DNA from: Avispirillum sp959601495
Lineage (GTDB): Bacteria; Bacillota; Clostridia; Oscillospirales; CAG-272
Assembly (NCBI GenBank): GCA_959601495.1
Contig: CAUGPT010000013.1
Coordinates: 1 to 59,520, forward strand
Reading direction: 5' to 3'
DNA length: 59,520 nt
The first letter of the stretch is position 1, and the number at the start of each line of letters is the position of its first letter. The translations under genes and the position numbers were made by a program. Under the pieces are notes generated by a model. That model saw nothing but the letters and a program-made list of their open reading frames with translations. It did no database searches and was not told the origin of the DNA. Below, piece by piece: positions 25,903 through 33,891 of the stretch.

Positions 25903-26009
25903 CGCCGAACGGTGTGCGGGACCCCGTCCAAGCGACCTTCCGCGGCTGCGGTCGGTATCGTAAGATACCGACCGAGCGGTGCGCTGGGTCCCGCCCGCCG
26001 CGCCGAACG
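25903..26009. repeat. Hairpin element with 9-bp flanking direct repeats in the pheA leader
   Basis: An outer inverted repeat GCGGGACCC (25917-25925)/GGGTCCCGC (25986-25994) encloses a perfect 10-bp hairpin GGTCGGTATC/GATACCGACC with a loop that is GTAA (a GNRA tetraloop) on the plus strand. CGCCGAACG occurs directly repeated on both sides (25903-25911 and 26001-26009), as a target-site duplication would. It could be a small inserted element or a structured leader. No T-box, riboswitch or leader peptide is recognised in this 417-bp gap. Confidence 0.45.
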
Positions 26010-26038
26010 CGGCGCGTACGCACAAATGTATTTTTATA

Positions 26039-26068
26039 ATTATACCATTCATGGCTTTGCAATGTCAA
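26039..26068 (-). promoter_or_regulatory. Consensus promoter of the aromatic operon
   Basis: On the minus strand TTGACA (26068-26063), 18 bp, TATAAT (26044-26039), both perfect. Transcription should begin near 26032. Two direct copies of GC(G/A)CCGCGGTA at 26069-26079 and 26105-26115 lie immediately upstream and could bind a regulator. Confidence 0.82.
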
Positions 26069-26129
26069 GCGCCGCGGTATGTCAAAGTCAATAAACCGCA
26101 CGACGCACCGCGGTACTTTACCGTCATTA

Positions 26130-26188
26130 GCACAAAAGTACCCCGAACCGTGCCGCTCCATACACGGCAGACGGGGTACTTTTTGTGT
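26130..26188 (-). terminator. Terminator after the ECF S component
   Basis: A long stem CACAAAAGTACCCCG / CGGGGTACTTTTTGTG (one bulged base) encloses a smaller CCGTG/CACGG hairpin. The A- and T-rich base of the stem makes it usable both ways. It lies 53 bp beyond the S-component stop. Confidence 0.75.
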
Positions 26189-26241
26189 AATTATTCATTA
26201 TTTGAGTGTTTTTATAAATATTTAGTCACCAAACTGCCGTC

Positions 26242-26775
26242 TCACATGTGAAGGAAGCGGTTGAACTGCTCCTTCAGCTTAAAACGGTAGCACAGCACCA
26301 TGGCAACGGCAGCGCCGAACGCCGCCTGAAGTATCTGATAAGGCAGCTTGAGGATCGCGTACTCGGGCGTGCTGTATATAAACGCGCGCCCCAGCGAATA
26401 GCCGACAACCATGATGACCGCGCCGATGATGACGCCGATAAGCGCGCCCGCAAACTTTCTGTTTTTCATCATGTGGCGGGTGCAGAGAGAGATGACCACC
26501 GCCTGGAGCCCGTGTACCGCAAGGGAGACGAACATGGGCAGCGGGTAGAAGAACAGATCGCCGAGAAAAGCGCCCACGCCGCCTACCATGAAAGCGGATA
26601 TGGGGTCAAGCAGAATAGCGGCGGTGCATATGACCACATCGTTAAGATACATATGTCCCCCGGGAACGGGCACGCCGAAAGAGCTTGCCGCAATGTTCAG
26701 CGCCATAAGGCAGGCGGCAACCGTTATGACTCTGAGCGGCACTTTGGCTGATGAGACGGTGCTTTTGTTTTTCAT
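26242..26775 (-). CDS. ECF transporter S component
   Basis: 177 residues with about five to six hydrophobic helices. The stretch GGHMYLNDVVICTAAILLDPISAFMVGGVGAFLGDLF resembles the N-terminal half of ECF S components, the membrane subunits that bind a vitamin and dock onto a shared EcfT-EcfA module; no ecfA/ecfT genes are in the window, as expected for group II systems. The start at 26775 follows CGGAGGA; a longer frame start lacks a site. It is divergent from a MocR-family regulator. MocR regulators of the PdxR type control vitamin B6 genes in Firmicutes, so a pyridoxine-type substrate is a reasonable guess, not a demonstrated one. Confidence 0.78.
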   Translation of the reverse strand: MKNKSTVSSAKVPLRVITVAACLMALNIAASSFGVPVPGGHMYLNDVVICTAAILLDPISAFMVGGVGAFLGDLFFYPLPMFVSLAVHGLQAVVISLCTRHMMKNRKFAGALIGVIIGAVIMVVGYSLGRAFIYSTPEYAILKLPYQILQAAFGAAVAMVLCYRFKLKEQFNRFLHM

Positions 26776-26826
26776 AATAAAAATCCTCCGTTTTTCGTCC
26801 GAAAAAGGGCAAAATATATGTTTTTC

Positions 26827-26854
26827 TTGCATTTATCCGGATGATGTGTATAAT
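26827..26854 (+). promoter_or_regulatory. Promoter of the MocR-type gene with overlapping dyad
   Basis: TTGCAT (26827-26832), 16 bp, TATAAT (26849-26854). An imperfect inverted repeat (GATGTGTAT ... ATACATC, about 26842-26873) overlaps the -10 box and may be an operator for the regulator encoded downstream. Confidence 0.6.
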
Positions 26855-26912
26855 GGTATCATACATCTGATCATGCGAAAACTATCAGAACGGGAGAATT
26901 TTATATAACCAG

Positions 26913-28166
26913 ATGAGTGCCGACAGCAAAAAAACACCGGAATACATCCGACTGTACGAAAAGTTCAAAAAGGAAATAACAAACGGAGCCTACCCTTACG
27001 GGGCAAAGCTGCCCTCCAAAAGAGACACCGCGGCAAAAAACGGAGTCAGCGTTATAACTGCGGAGCATGCCTACGCCCTGCTTGAGGACGAGGGCTATAT
27101 CGTCTGCAGACAGCGCAGCGGCTGCTTTTCGGCATACCGTGACGACCAGCTTTTCAAAAGCGGCACCGACATGCGCCTTGGCGCGATGCCCGCATCCGCT
27201 TTTGATGGTTCCGGTTCCTTACCCGCGCCCGATGCCGCACACAGCTCAGCCCGCTCCCTCGCGCCAGATGCCGCGTACAGCCCGACCCGGCTCCCGTCCC
27301 CCGACGCCGCGCGTCCTTCCGCGCCCGTGCCCGGTGCCGCCCCCGTCTCTGCGGCTGCACGCCGTCCCGCGGGCGCCGTTCCCGCGGAGGATATCACATT
27401 TCCCGCAGGGCTGTACGCAAAGACCGTGCGCTCCGTACTTACGAAATACGGCGGCGACATCCTTAAAAGGACCGCCGGCGCGGGGCTGCCGCGCCTGCGG
27501 TGCGCCGTCGCGAAATATCTCATGAGAGCGCGGGAGATCGAGGTGTCCCCGGACGATATAGTGATAGGCTCCGGTGCCGAGGCGCTGTATCAGCTGGCAA
27601 TAATGCTCATCGGCAGCGACAGGATCTACGCCATAGAAACGCCGTCATATGACAAGATCGAAAAGACATACCGCGCAAGGGGTATAAACTGCCTTTTGCT
27701 GCCTCTTTCGGGCGACGGTATTCCCGACAGCGTTCTGTCCTCCTGCGCGGCGGATGTGCTGCACGTAACGCCCTACCACAGCTTTCCCAGCGGCATTACC
27801 GCCACGGCTGCAAAGAAAAAGGCTTATCTCGAATGGGCAAAAAGCCGCGGCGCCGTTATCATCGAGGACGATTTCGGCTCGGAGTTCTGCCGCAGCAGAA
27901 AGCCCACTGACACCCTGTTTGAGACCGACGGCGGCGAGAGAGTTTTGTATATAAACACATTTTCAAAAACGCTCTCCCCCGCGCTGCGCGCGGGATATAT
28001 GCTGCTGCCCCGCGCTCTGCAAGTTAGGCGGAAAAATATAGAGTATATGTCATGCTCCGTGCCCGTTCTCGACCAGTATATACTGTGTGAGCTGCTTGAC
28101 GGCGGCAGCTTCGAGCGGCACCTCAACAGAATACGCAGGCAGATACGAAAGGAAAACCGGCGCTGA
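26913..28166 (+). CDS. MocR-family (GntR/aminotransferase fusion) regulator, C-terminally short
   Basis: 417 residues. Residues ~10-75 form a GntR-type winged helix (KLPSKRDTAAKNGVSVITAEHAYALLEDEGY). A ~70-residue linker follows, rich in Ala/Pro/Ser with recurring PDAA units. The remainder is a fold-type I aminotransferase domain with IEDDFGSEF and the PLP lysine Lys352 in NTFSKTLSP. Only 65 residues follow that lysine, ending at HLNRIRRQIRKENRR, while MocR proteins such as GabR have roughly 165; the small C-terminal subdomain seems missing. I found no obvious continuation in another frame. It is either a truncated, possibly impaired regulator or a variant. It faces the ECF S component and probably regulates it. 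Confidence 0.78.
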   Translation: MSADSKKTPEYIRLYEKFKKEITNGAYPYGAKLPSKRDTAAKNGVSVITAEHAYALLEDEGYIVCRQRSGCFSAYRDDQLFKSGTDMRLGAMPASAFDGSGSLPAPDAAHSSARSLAPDAAYSPTRLPSPDAARPSAPVPGAAPVSAAARRPAGAVPAEDITFPAGLYAKTVRSVLTKYGGDILKRTAGAGLPRLRCAVAKYLMRAREIEVSPDDIVIGSGAEALYQLAIMLIGSDRIYAIETPSYDKIEKTYRARGINCLLLPLSGDGIPDSVLSSCAADVLHVTPYHSFPSGITATAAKKKAYLEWAKSRGAVIIEDDFGSEFCRSRKPTDTLFETDGGERVLYINTFSKTLSPALRAGYMLLPRALQVRRKNIEYMSCSVPVLDQYILCELLDGGSFERHLNRIRRQIRKENRR

Positions 28167-28194
28167 AACGTGCTGCCGTATCGCCCGCCCGACC

Positions 28195-28222
28195 TTGACA
28201 ACAGGCTGCTTTATGGTATACT
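28195..28222 (+). promoter_or_regulatory. Promoter of the small-protein/tilS/hpt/ftsH group
   Basis: TTGACA (28195-28200), 16 bp, TATACT (28217-28222). It lies about 115 bp before the start of the 73-residue gene and 28 bp after the MocR stop. Confidence 0.72.
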
Positions 28223-28335
28223 ATCATATGGAATATTTTTCATATGCCCATAGATATTACCGCTTGCCGCGCGGCACGCCGTATGCTATCATTACTCTGT
28301 AATACTTTTTTTGAAAAAGAGAGGAAAAAGAGATA

Positions 28336-28557
28336 ATGAAAGCACGAAAATTTTCCTTTTCAAGGCGGCATTTTTACTGCGCCGTCAAGCTCGGGTTCGG
28401 CGCCGTGCTGCTGCAGCTTTTGTATGCGAGCCTCACTCTTGAGGGACTGACACGGACATCGGCGTCCTGCGTGCCGGACATACTGGAATGCGCGGCGGCA
28501 TCGGCAACATTTATATTCGCGGGCGCATATCTTATAGAAAAATACATATTCGAATAA
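28336..28557 (+). CDS. Small two-helix membrane protein, unknown
   Basis: 73 residues. A basic N-terminus (KARKFSFSRRHFY) precedes two hydrophobic segments (about 14-32 and 50-68), predicting a hairpin in the membrane. I do not recognise the family. It is supported as a gene by the promoter upstream, an AGAGGAAAAAGAG ribosome region, and its place 19 bp before tilS. Other Firmicutes have septum or cell-wall genes such as divIC upstream of tilS, but this protein shows no coiled coil and is not divIC. Confidence 0.6.
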   Translation: MKARKFSFSRRHFYCAVKLGFGAVLLQLLYASLTLEGLTRTSASCVPDILECAAASATFIFAGAYLIEKYIFE

Positions 28558-28576
28558 AAATTTCACGGAGGACGGT

Positions 28577-30019
28577 ATGAGCTCACTGCTTGAAAAGATC
28601 GACGGCTACGCACGGCAAAGCGGCTTTGCCGAAATGCTTTGCGGCGCCCGCGGCGTTATCTGCGCCTTTTCCGGCGGAGCGGACTCCTCCGTGCTTCTGC
28701 GTTTTCTGAACGAATTCTGCGAAGATAGAGTAAAACTGTACGCGGCGCACCTTAACCACATGATACGGGGGGAAGAAAGCGACTCGGACGAGCGTTTCTG
28801 CCGCCGCACCTGCGAAGAGCTGGGCATCCCGTTTATAACGGAGCGCGCCGATGTTCCCGCGGAGGCCGCCGCCGCGGGCGAGGGGCTTGAAGAATGCGCA
28901 AGACGGATACGCTACGATTTTTTCGCCCGTCTTTCCGAAAAGCTCGGCGGTGCCGCGGTAGCGACCGCGCACAACGCGACGGACAATCTTGAAACGGTCA
29001 TATTCAATCTCGCCCGCGGCTCCGGCACACGGGGCATGGCGGGAATTGCGCCCATCCGCGGCATATACGTCCGCCCGATGCTGTGCTGCACCTCCGAGGA
29101 GATACGCGCCTTTGCCCAAAGCAATGGAATAAGCTATGTTACGGACTCCACCAACAGCTGCAACGACTACACGAGAAACTACATCCGCCACACCATCGTT
29201 CCCGAAATGCGACGGCTCAATCCCAAAGCCGACGAAGCGGCGCTGCGCATGAGCGCCTGCGCCCGCGGGGACAGCGAATATCTGGACGCTGCCGCCGAAA
29301 GCTTTCTCTGCGGCAGTGATCATATCGACAGAGCCGAAGCCGAAAAACTGCCCGAGGCGCTGTTTGCCCGCGTGCTGTTTAAGCTTTACAAAAGCTGTAC
29401 AAACAGCGCGGCAGACCTTTCCGACGCGCATATAAAAAGCTGCCGCGCCCTTATAAAAAGCGGCTGCGGAAGCGTTTCTCTGCCCGGCGGCTGCTCGTTT
29501 TTTGCCCATAAAGACAAAATTTTCATCGCCCCGTCATCACTTGCGGAGCCGCTGCCCGAGCCGACCGATCTGCCGCTTGCCGGCGAGACGGATTTCGGCA
29601 CCTGGCACATAAGCTGCGCCGAAGAAATATATACATCCCCCGCGCCTCTGCGCGAAGCGTGTGCTGCGGCAGGCGGCAAAGGCGGCGCAGGCTGCGGTGA
29701 ATTGTACCAAAACGGTAAAAAAAGCCGAATTATTTACAATTTATATATTGAAAAGAATTCTGTTTCTGATAAAATAAAAGGTACACTGTTTGTAAGATGC
29801 CGTGAGGCGGGAGATGTTCTCTTATCGGGCGGTATGCACAAAAAGCTGAAAAAGCTTTTGTGCGACAAATGCGTTCCGCTCACGGAGCGCGATACACTGC
29901 CTATCATCTGCGATGACGGCGGCATAGTCGCCGTTCCGGGAGTGGGAGTGCGCGACGGACGTGCACCGTGCAAAAGCAAAAACTGTTTTCATATAATCAT
30001 AGAAAAAAGAGTAAAGTAA
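28577..30019 (+). CDS. tilS: tRNA(Ile)-lysidine synthase
   Basis: 480 residues. The PP-loop SGGADSSV begins at Ser32, HNATDNLETVIFNLARGSG is the TilS signature, and NYIRHTIVPEMRRLNP follows. The C-terminal substrate-binding domain contains GMHKKLKKLLCDKCVPLTERD. It adds lysine to C34 of tRNA-Ile(CAU), changing its identity from Met to Ile, and is essential in nearly all bacteria. The order tilS-hpt-ftsH is classic for Firmicutes. Base composition drops to AT-rich around 29700-29790, inside the linker between domains. Confidence 0.95.
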   Translation: MSSLLEKIDGYARQSGFAEMLCGARGVICAFSGGADSSVLLRFLNEFCEDRVKLYAAHLNHMIRGEESDSDERFCRRTCEELGIPFITERADVPAEAAAAGEGLEECARRIRYDFFARLSEKLGGAAVATAHNATDNLETVIFNLARGSGTRGMAGIAPIRGIYVRPMLCCTSEEIRAFAQSNGISYVTDSTNSCNDYTRNYIRHTIVPEMRRLNPKADEAALRMSACARGDSEYLDAAAESFLCGSDHIDRAEAEKLPEALFARVLFKLYKSCTNSAADLSDAHIKSCRALIKSGCGSVSLPGGCSFFAHKDKIFIAPSSLAEPLPEPTDLPLAGETDFGTWHISCAEEIYTSPAPLREACAAAGGKGGAGCGELYQNGKKSRIIYNLYIEKNSVSDKIKGTLFVRCREAGDVLLSGGMHKKLKKLLCDKCVPLTERDTLPIICDDGGIVAVPGVGVRDGRAPCKSKNCFHIIIEKRVK

Positions 30020-30037
30020 AAGGGCGGTAAAAACAAA

Positions 30038-30601
30038 ATGGATAACAACTACGCCGTTTGGGACAACGACATCGCAAAGATCCTCATAACGGAAAAAGAG
30101 CTCGACGAGACCGTCACCAGACTTTCGCGAGAGATCGCGCGCGACTATGCGGATAAAAACCTTCTGCTTCTGTGCATTCTCAAAGGCAGCATCGTTTTCA
30201 CGGGAGACCTTATGAAAAAGCTCACCGTTCCCTGCGAGATAGACTGCATGAAGGTGTCGTCCTACGGCGCGGGCACTGTCTCCGGCGGCAGGATAAACAT
30301 TCTTCTCGACCTGCACCGCAAGGATCTCAGCGAAAAGGATATACTTATCGTTGAGGACATTATAGACAGCGGGCGCACGCTTTCGTACCTTGTCAGCTAC
30401 CTTACGCTCAACGGCGCGCGCAGCGTCAGAACAGTGGCACTGCTCGACAAGCCGAGCCGCCGCGAGGTCGAATACTCGCCCGACTATACGGGAATCGAAA
30501 TTCCGGACGAATTTGTGGTAGGCTACGGTCTCGACTACGCCGAGAAATACCGCACCCTGCCGTATGTAGGCGTCCTTAAGCCGGAGATTTACTCCGAATA
30601 A
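30038..30601 (+). CDS. hpt: Hypoxanthine phosphoribosyltransferase
   Basis: 187 residues of the type I PRTase fold. The PRPP-binding loop VEDIIDSGRTLSYL and the early KGSIVFTGDL segment are typical; the C-terminal GYGLDYAEKYRTLPYVGVLKPEIY is the Hpt signature. It salvages hypoxanthine (and guanine in some species) to nucleotides. It is 18 bp after tilS and precedes ftsH, as in Bacillus subtilis, where HprT and TilS also cooperate in regulating ftsH. That regulatory role here is only an analogy. Confidence 0.95.
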   Translation: MDNNYAVWDNDIAKILITEKELDETVTRLSREIARDYADKNLLLLCILKGSIVFTGDLMKKLTVPCEIDCMKVSSYGAGTVSGGRINILLDLHRKDLSEKDILIVEDIIDSGRTLSYLVSYLTLNGARSVRTVALLDKPSRREVEYSPDYTGIEIPDEFVVGYGLDYAEKYRTLPYVGVLKPEIYSE

Positions 30602-30632
30602 ACGCATAAAACGGAAAGGCATGGATCTGTAA

Positions 30633-32645
30633 GTGAAGAAAAACGGATTTAGAATAGCTATCTGGTATGTCGCGCTGATAGCCGTGGTGATCGTGGTCAT
30701 ATCCCTTCTCTGGGGCGGCTCCGGCACAAAAAAAGACCTGAAATACAGCGACGTTATAGCATATTTCAAGGATGAGAGAGTCAGCGAGTACACCGTCGAC
30801 TACGACGACGGCGTTGTGGAAATGACCGTGCAGCCCGAAAACGACACGGACAAAGCGCAGAAAATTTCTTATAAGCTTGCCGACATAGACTCTTTTCTTG
30901 AGGACATCAAGCCCTATGCCGAAAATATCAAGACGTACGACAGAGTACCCGCCCGCGTTATACCTTGGTGGGTAAGCTTTCTGCCGTATCTGATCATCAC
31001 TGTAGTGATCGTTGTCATCTGGTGGTTCATGATGAACCAGGCAGCAGGCGGCAAGGGATCGAAGATCAACAATTTCGGCAAAGCGAGAGTAAAGAACGGC
31101 GATAAGAGCAAGGTGTTCTTCCGCGATGTTGCGGGAGCCGACGAGGAAAAAGCCGAGCTTGAGGAGATCGTTGAATTTCTTAAAGATCCCGCGAAGTTCA
31201 CCCGTCTGGGCGCGAAGATCCCCCACGGCGTTCTGTTGATGGGCCCTCCCGGTACAGGTAAAACACTTCTGGCAAAGGCAGTTGCGGGAGAAGCGGGCGT
31301 TCCATTCTACTACATCTCCGGCTCCGACTTTGTGGAAATGTATGTCGGCGTCGGCGCGTCCAGAGTGCGCGATCTGTTTGAGCTTGCGAGACGCAATCCC
31401 GCGTCCATAGTATTTATCGACGAGATTGACGCCGTCGGCAGACAGCGCGGTACAGGTCTCGGCGGCGGTCACGACGAACGTGAGCAGACGCTGAACCAGC
31501 TGCTTGTTGAAATGGACGGTTTCGGCTCAACTGACGGTATTATCGTCATAGCCGCTACAAACCGCCCCGACGTGCTTGACCCCGCACTTCTCCGTCCCGG
31601 CCGTTTTGACCGCCAGATCACGGTCAACACGCCCGACATCCGCGGCAGAGAGGCGATACTCAAGGTGCACGCCCGCAACAAGCCTCTTGAAGAGGGCGTT
31701 GACCTTTCCGTTATAGCAAAAGGCACAAGCGGCTTTACCGGCGCAGACCTTGCCAACCTTCTCAACGAGGCGGCACTGCTTGCGGCAAGAAAGAACAAGA
31801 CCCTTATCGGTATGGACGAGATAGAGGACGCATTCACAAAAGTCGTTGCAGGTCCCCAGAAAAAGTCCATGCGCATAAAGGAAAGCGAAAAGCTCAAAAC
31901 GGCATACCACGAGGCGGGTCACGCAGTGCTCAGCCATGTACTGCCCCTTATGGATCCCGTTCATCAGATATCCATCATCCCCAGCGGCAGTGCTCTCGGC
32001 TACACGCTGAACCTGCCCGAGGAGGACAAATACAGCGTTTACAGAAACGAGCTGAAGCAGAAGATATCAATGCTTCTCGGCGGCAGAGTCGCGGAGCAGC
32101 TTATATTCGACGACTTCTCCGGCGGGGCATCCAACGATATACAGAGAGCAACGCAGATAGCCCGCAAGATGGTAACACAGTTAGGCATGAGCGACCTCGG
32201 TCCCATAATGTTCGGCAGCGGTCACAGCGATACGGAAGTGTTCCTCGGACGCGACTTCTCGCACGAGCGCAACTACTCAGAGGCTGTAGCGGCGCAGATA
32301 GACGAGCAGATCGAAAAGATCATCACCGAGGCATACAACGAGGCAAAGCGCCTGCTCAGTGAGAACATCGACAAGCTGCACTTTATCGCAAAATATCTTG
32401 TCAAGAACGAGATCATGGACGGTGAACAGTTCAAGCGCGCCATGGAGGAAGACGGCGTCACTATCGAAGACCTTGAAGAAATGGTTGCCGAGCGCCGCCG
32501 CCGCAGCGAGGACGAAAACGCCAAGCGTGCGATACAGATCGCCGAAAACGAGCGTCTCCGCGAGGAGGAGCGCCGCAGAAACGGCGAGCACGAAAAGGAT
32601 AAGGAAGAAAAAGATTCCGACGACGATCGTCATATCGATTTCTGA
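30633..32645 (+). CDS. ftsH: ATP-dependent zinc metalloprotease FtsH
   Basis: 670 residues. Two membrane segments (about 8-27 and 115-135) flank a small extracytoplasmic domain; the AAA+ domain has GPPGTGKTLLAKAVAGEAG and the second region of homology ATNRPDVLDPALLRPGRFDR; the protease domain has HEAGH with zinc ligands His426 and His430. A charged Arg/Glu/Asp-rich tail of ~60 residues ends the protein. It degrades misfolded membrane proteins and regulators. The start is the GTG at 30633, which follows immediately after a three-codon ATG-GAT-CTG-TAA reading frame at 30621-30632; GGAAAGG lies 13 bases upstream of the GTG. Confidence 0.96.
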   Translation: MKKNGFRIAIWYVALIAVVIVVISLLWGGSGTKKDLKYSDVIAYFKDERVSEYTVDYDDGVVEMTVQPENDTDKAQKISYKLADIDSFLEDIKPYAENIKTYDRVPARVIPWWVSFLPYLIITVVIVVIWWFMMNQAAGGKGSKINNFGKARVKNGDKSKVFFRDVAGADEEKAELEEIVEFLKDPAKFTRLGAKIPHGVLLMGPPGTGKTLLAKAVAGEAGVPFYYISGSDFVEMYVGVGASRVRDLFELARRNPASIVFIDEIDAVGRQRGTGLGGGHDEREQTLNQLLVEMDGFGSTDGIIVIAATNRPDVLDPALLRPGRFDRQITVNTPDIRGREAILKVHARNKPLEEGVDLSVIAKGTSGFTGADLANLLNEAALLAARKNKTLIGMDEIEDAFTKVVAGPQKKSMRIKESEKLKTAYHEAGHAVLSHVLPLMDPVHQISIIPSGSALGYTLNLPEEDKYSVYRNELKQKISMLLGGRVAEQLIFDDFSGGASNDIQRATQIARKMVTQLGMSDLGPIMFGSGHSDTEVFLGRDFSHERNYSEAVAAQIDEQIEKIITEAYNEAKRLLSENIDKLHFIAKYLVKNEIMDGEQFKRAMEEDGVTIEDLEEMVAERRRRSEDENAKRAIQIAENERLREEERRRNGEHEKDKEEKDSDDDRHIDF

Positions 32646-32664
32646 AAACCGAAACAGTAACAGA

Positions 32665-32697
32665 AAACGCAGAGCAAATTTTGCTCTGCGTTTTTTC
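32665..32697 (+). terminator. Terminator after ftsH
   Basis: A stem of about 12 bp (AACGCAGAGCAA with its complement) is followed by a T6 run at 32691-32696. It closes the tilS-hpt-ftsH transcript. Confidence 0.88.
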
Positions 32698-32746
32698 TTA
32701 CAAACCGCCGTTTCGGATCAGGCGGAACAATTATCGCAGCGGGCGT

Positions 32747-32775
32747 TTGAAAGAGGCGCATATATATGTTATAAT
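32747..32775 (+). promoter_or_regulatory. Upstream promoter of the histidine phosphatase gene
   Basis: TTGAAA (32747-32752), 17 bp, TATAAT (32770-32775). It would give a ~228-nt leader containing small GC hairpins (for example CCGCTTAGCGG near 32826). No gene is seen in the 364-bp gap 32646-33009. Confidence 0.72.
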
Positions 32776-32941
32776 ATGTGCGGAGATATTGCCTTTTTAC
32801 AAAATCCCATCGGCTTTTCCGCTTTATTCCGCTTAGCGGCGCTCCGCTTTGCGGCATGACAAAAACGCATGCAGTCAAGCACTTTCGTCCGGCGGCATTA
32901 TTGCTTTGCCGGATGCGGCAAAACGGCAGGAACAGATAAAA

Positions 32942-32970
32942 TTAACATATTTTTATTCGCACGGTATATT
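32942..32970 (+). promoter_or_regulatory. Proximal promoter of the histidine phosphatase gene
   Basis: TTAACA (32942-32947), 17 bp, TATATT (32965-32970), 40 bp before the start codon. Together with the distal promoter it suggests two transcription starts. Confidence 0.6.
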
Positions 32971-33009
32971 CCAAAGTCTCCGGCACTGCCGGATCAAAAG
33001 GACATAATT

Positions 33010-33606
33010 ATGAAAACAGTAATACTTCTGAGACATTCGGAGCCGATTTCCGACAGGACGATACCCACAGAGCTTCTCCCCCTCTCGGAGCGGGGATACG
33101 CAAAGGCACATAAGTTTTTCTCGCTTGACATTTTCCGCCGTGTCGCCACGGTTTACAGTTCGCCGTACAAACGGGCATACAGCACTGCCGAAGTGCTTTG
33201 CGGGAATATAACAATTGACAGCCGCCTGCGCGAGCGCGAGCTCGGCACCCCCGAGACGCTGAGCCCGAATTTCTGGAGCCGTCAGTATGAAGATCATAAC
33301 TATAAAAATGCGGGCGGCGAATCGCTGAACGATGTCAAGTGCAGGATGACCGAGGCTGTCGGCGAGATATTATCTTCAATGCAGGCGGGCGGCACCGTCG
33401 CCGTTGTATCTCACGCCGCAGCCATTTGCGCACTTCTTTTGAATTGGTGCACCGTTGAGGTCACGGACGAGAAGGAAAAGATACGGGAAATCAGACACGG
33501 CGCAGATGTTGTGCTGTGCGGAAAAATATCAACTCCATGCGCGTTTCTGCTGGGCTTTGACGAGGATCGTCTGCTAAGCATTGAATACATAGACAGCGGC
33601 AGATAA
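33010..33606 (+). CDS. Histidine phosphatase family protein
   Basis: 198 residues of the phosphoglycerate-mutase-like superfamily: the catalytic histidine lies in LLRHSEP (RHG in most members), the second Arg in YSSPYKRAYSTAEVL, the acid/base Glu in RERELG, and the last histidine in VVSHAAAICALLL. Substrates range from sugar phosphates to cobalamin intermediates, and I cannot choose. The ATG at 33010 has an AAAAGGA site; the longer open frame upstream runs through both promoters. A convergent bidirectional terminator follows. Confidence 0.82.
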   Translation: MKTVILLRHSEPISDRTIPTELLPLSERGYAKAHKFFSLDIFRRVATVYSSPYKRAYSTAEVLCGNITIDSRLRERELGTPETLSPNFWSRQYEDHNYKNAGGESLNDVKCRMTEAVGEILSSMQAGGTVAVVSHAAAICALLLNWCTVEVTDEKEKIREIRHGADVVLCGKISTPCAFLLGFDEDRLLSIEYIDSGR

Positions 33607-33742
33607 TTTCAAATATCCGTCACGAGTCTTTAAACGTGAAAGACATTTTCGGCGCGGCAGCGGGCAGCCGCGCGCTGACAAAAAACGAGCGGCGCAAGAA
33701 GCACATTTTTCCATTCGGTACCGCCACGGCAGCGCAGAGTAC

Positions 33743-33776
33743 AAAAGCACCGCGGACAAAAGTCCGCGGTGCTTTT
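33743..33776. terminator. Bidirectional terminator between convergent genes
   Basis: A perfect 15-bp stem (33743-33757 with 33762-33776) around AAAA, with A4 and T4 at its base. It serves the phosphatase gene on plus and phoU on minus. The rest of 33607-33891 is GC-rich and shows no credible gene. Confidence 0.9.
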
Positions 33777-33891
33777 CTTTGCCGCAATCCGGCTGTGCTC
33801 CGAGGCGCAATTCCGCCTTTGAAGCGCACGCCGTTCGGCTCTGTTTTCAGTAAAAAGAGTTTGAATTGATTTTCACCTTTCGGGAAAAGCC

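Noticed and set aside
25825..26032. Transcription attenuator or leader peptide rich in Phe/Tyr codons
   Set aside because: No short reading frame with clustered aromatic codons and no hairpin with T-run is seen before pheA.
26069..26120. T-box-like ACCGCGG strings before pheA
   Set aside because: The required AGGGTGGTACCGCG core and a specifier stem and terminator are missing, and the strings lie upstream of the promoter.
26913..28302. Frameshift restoring the MocR C-terminus
   Set aside because: The other frames after 28140 do not give a recognisable aminotransferase C-terminal domain, and a promoter begins at 28195, so a simple frameshift is not supported.
33636..33869. 77-residue frame downstream of the histidine phosphatase
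   Set aside because: It reads straight through the bidirectional terminator hairpin, has no ribosome site and is rich in Arg/Ala/Lys; not a credible gene.
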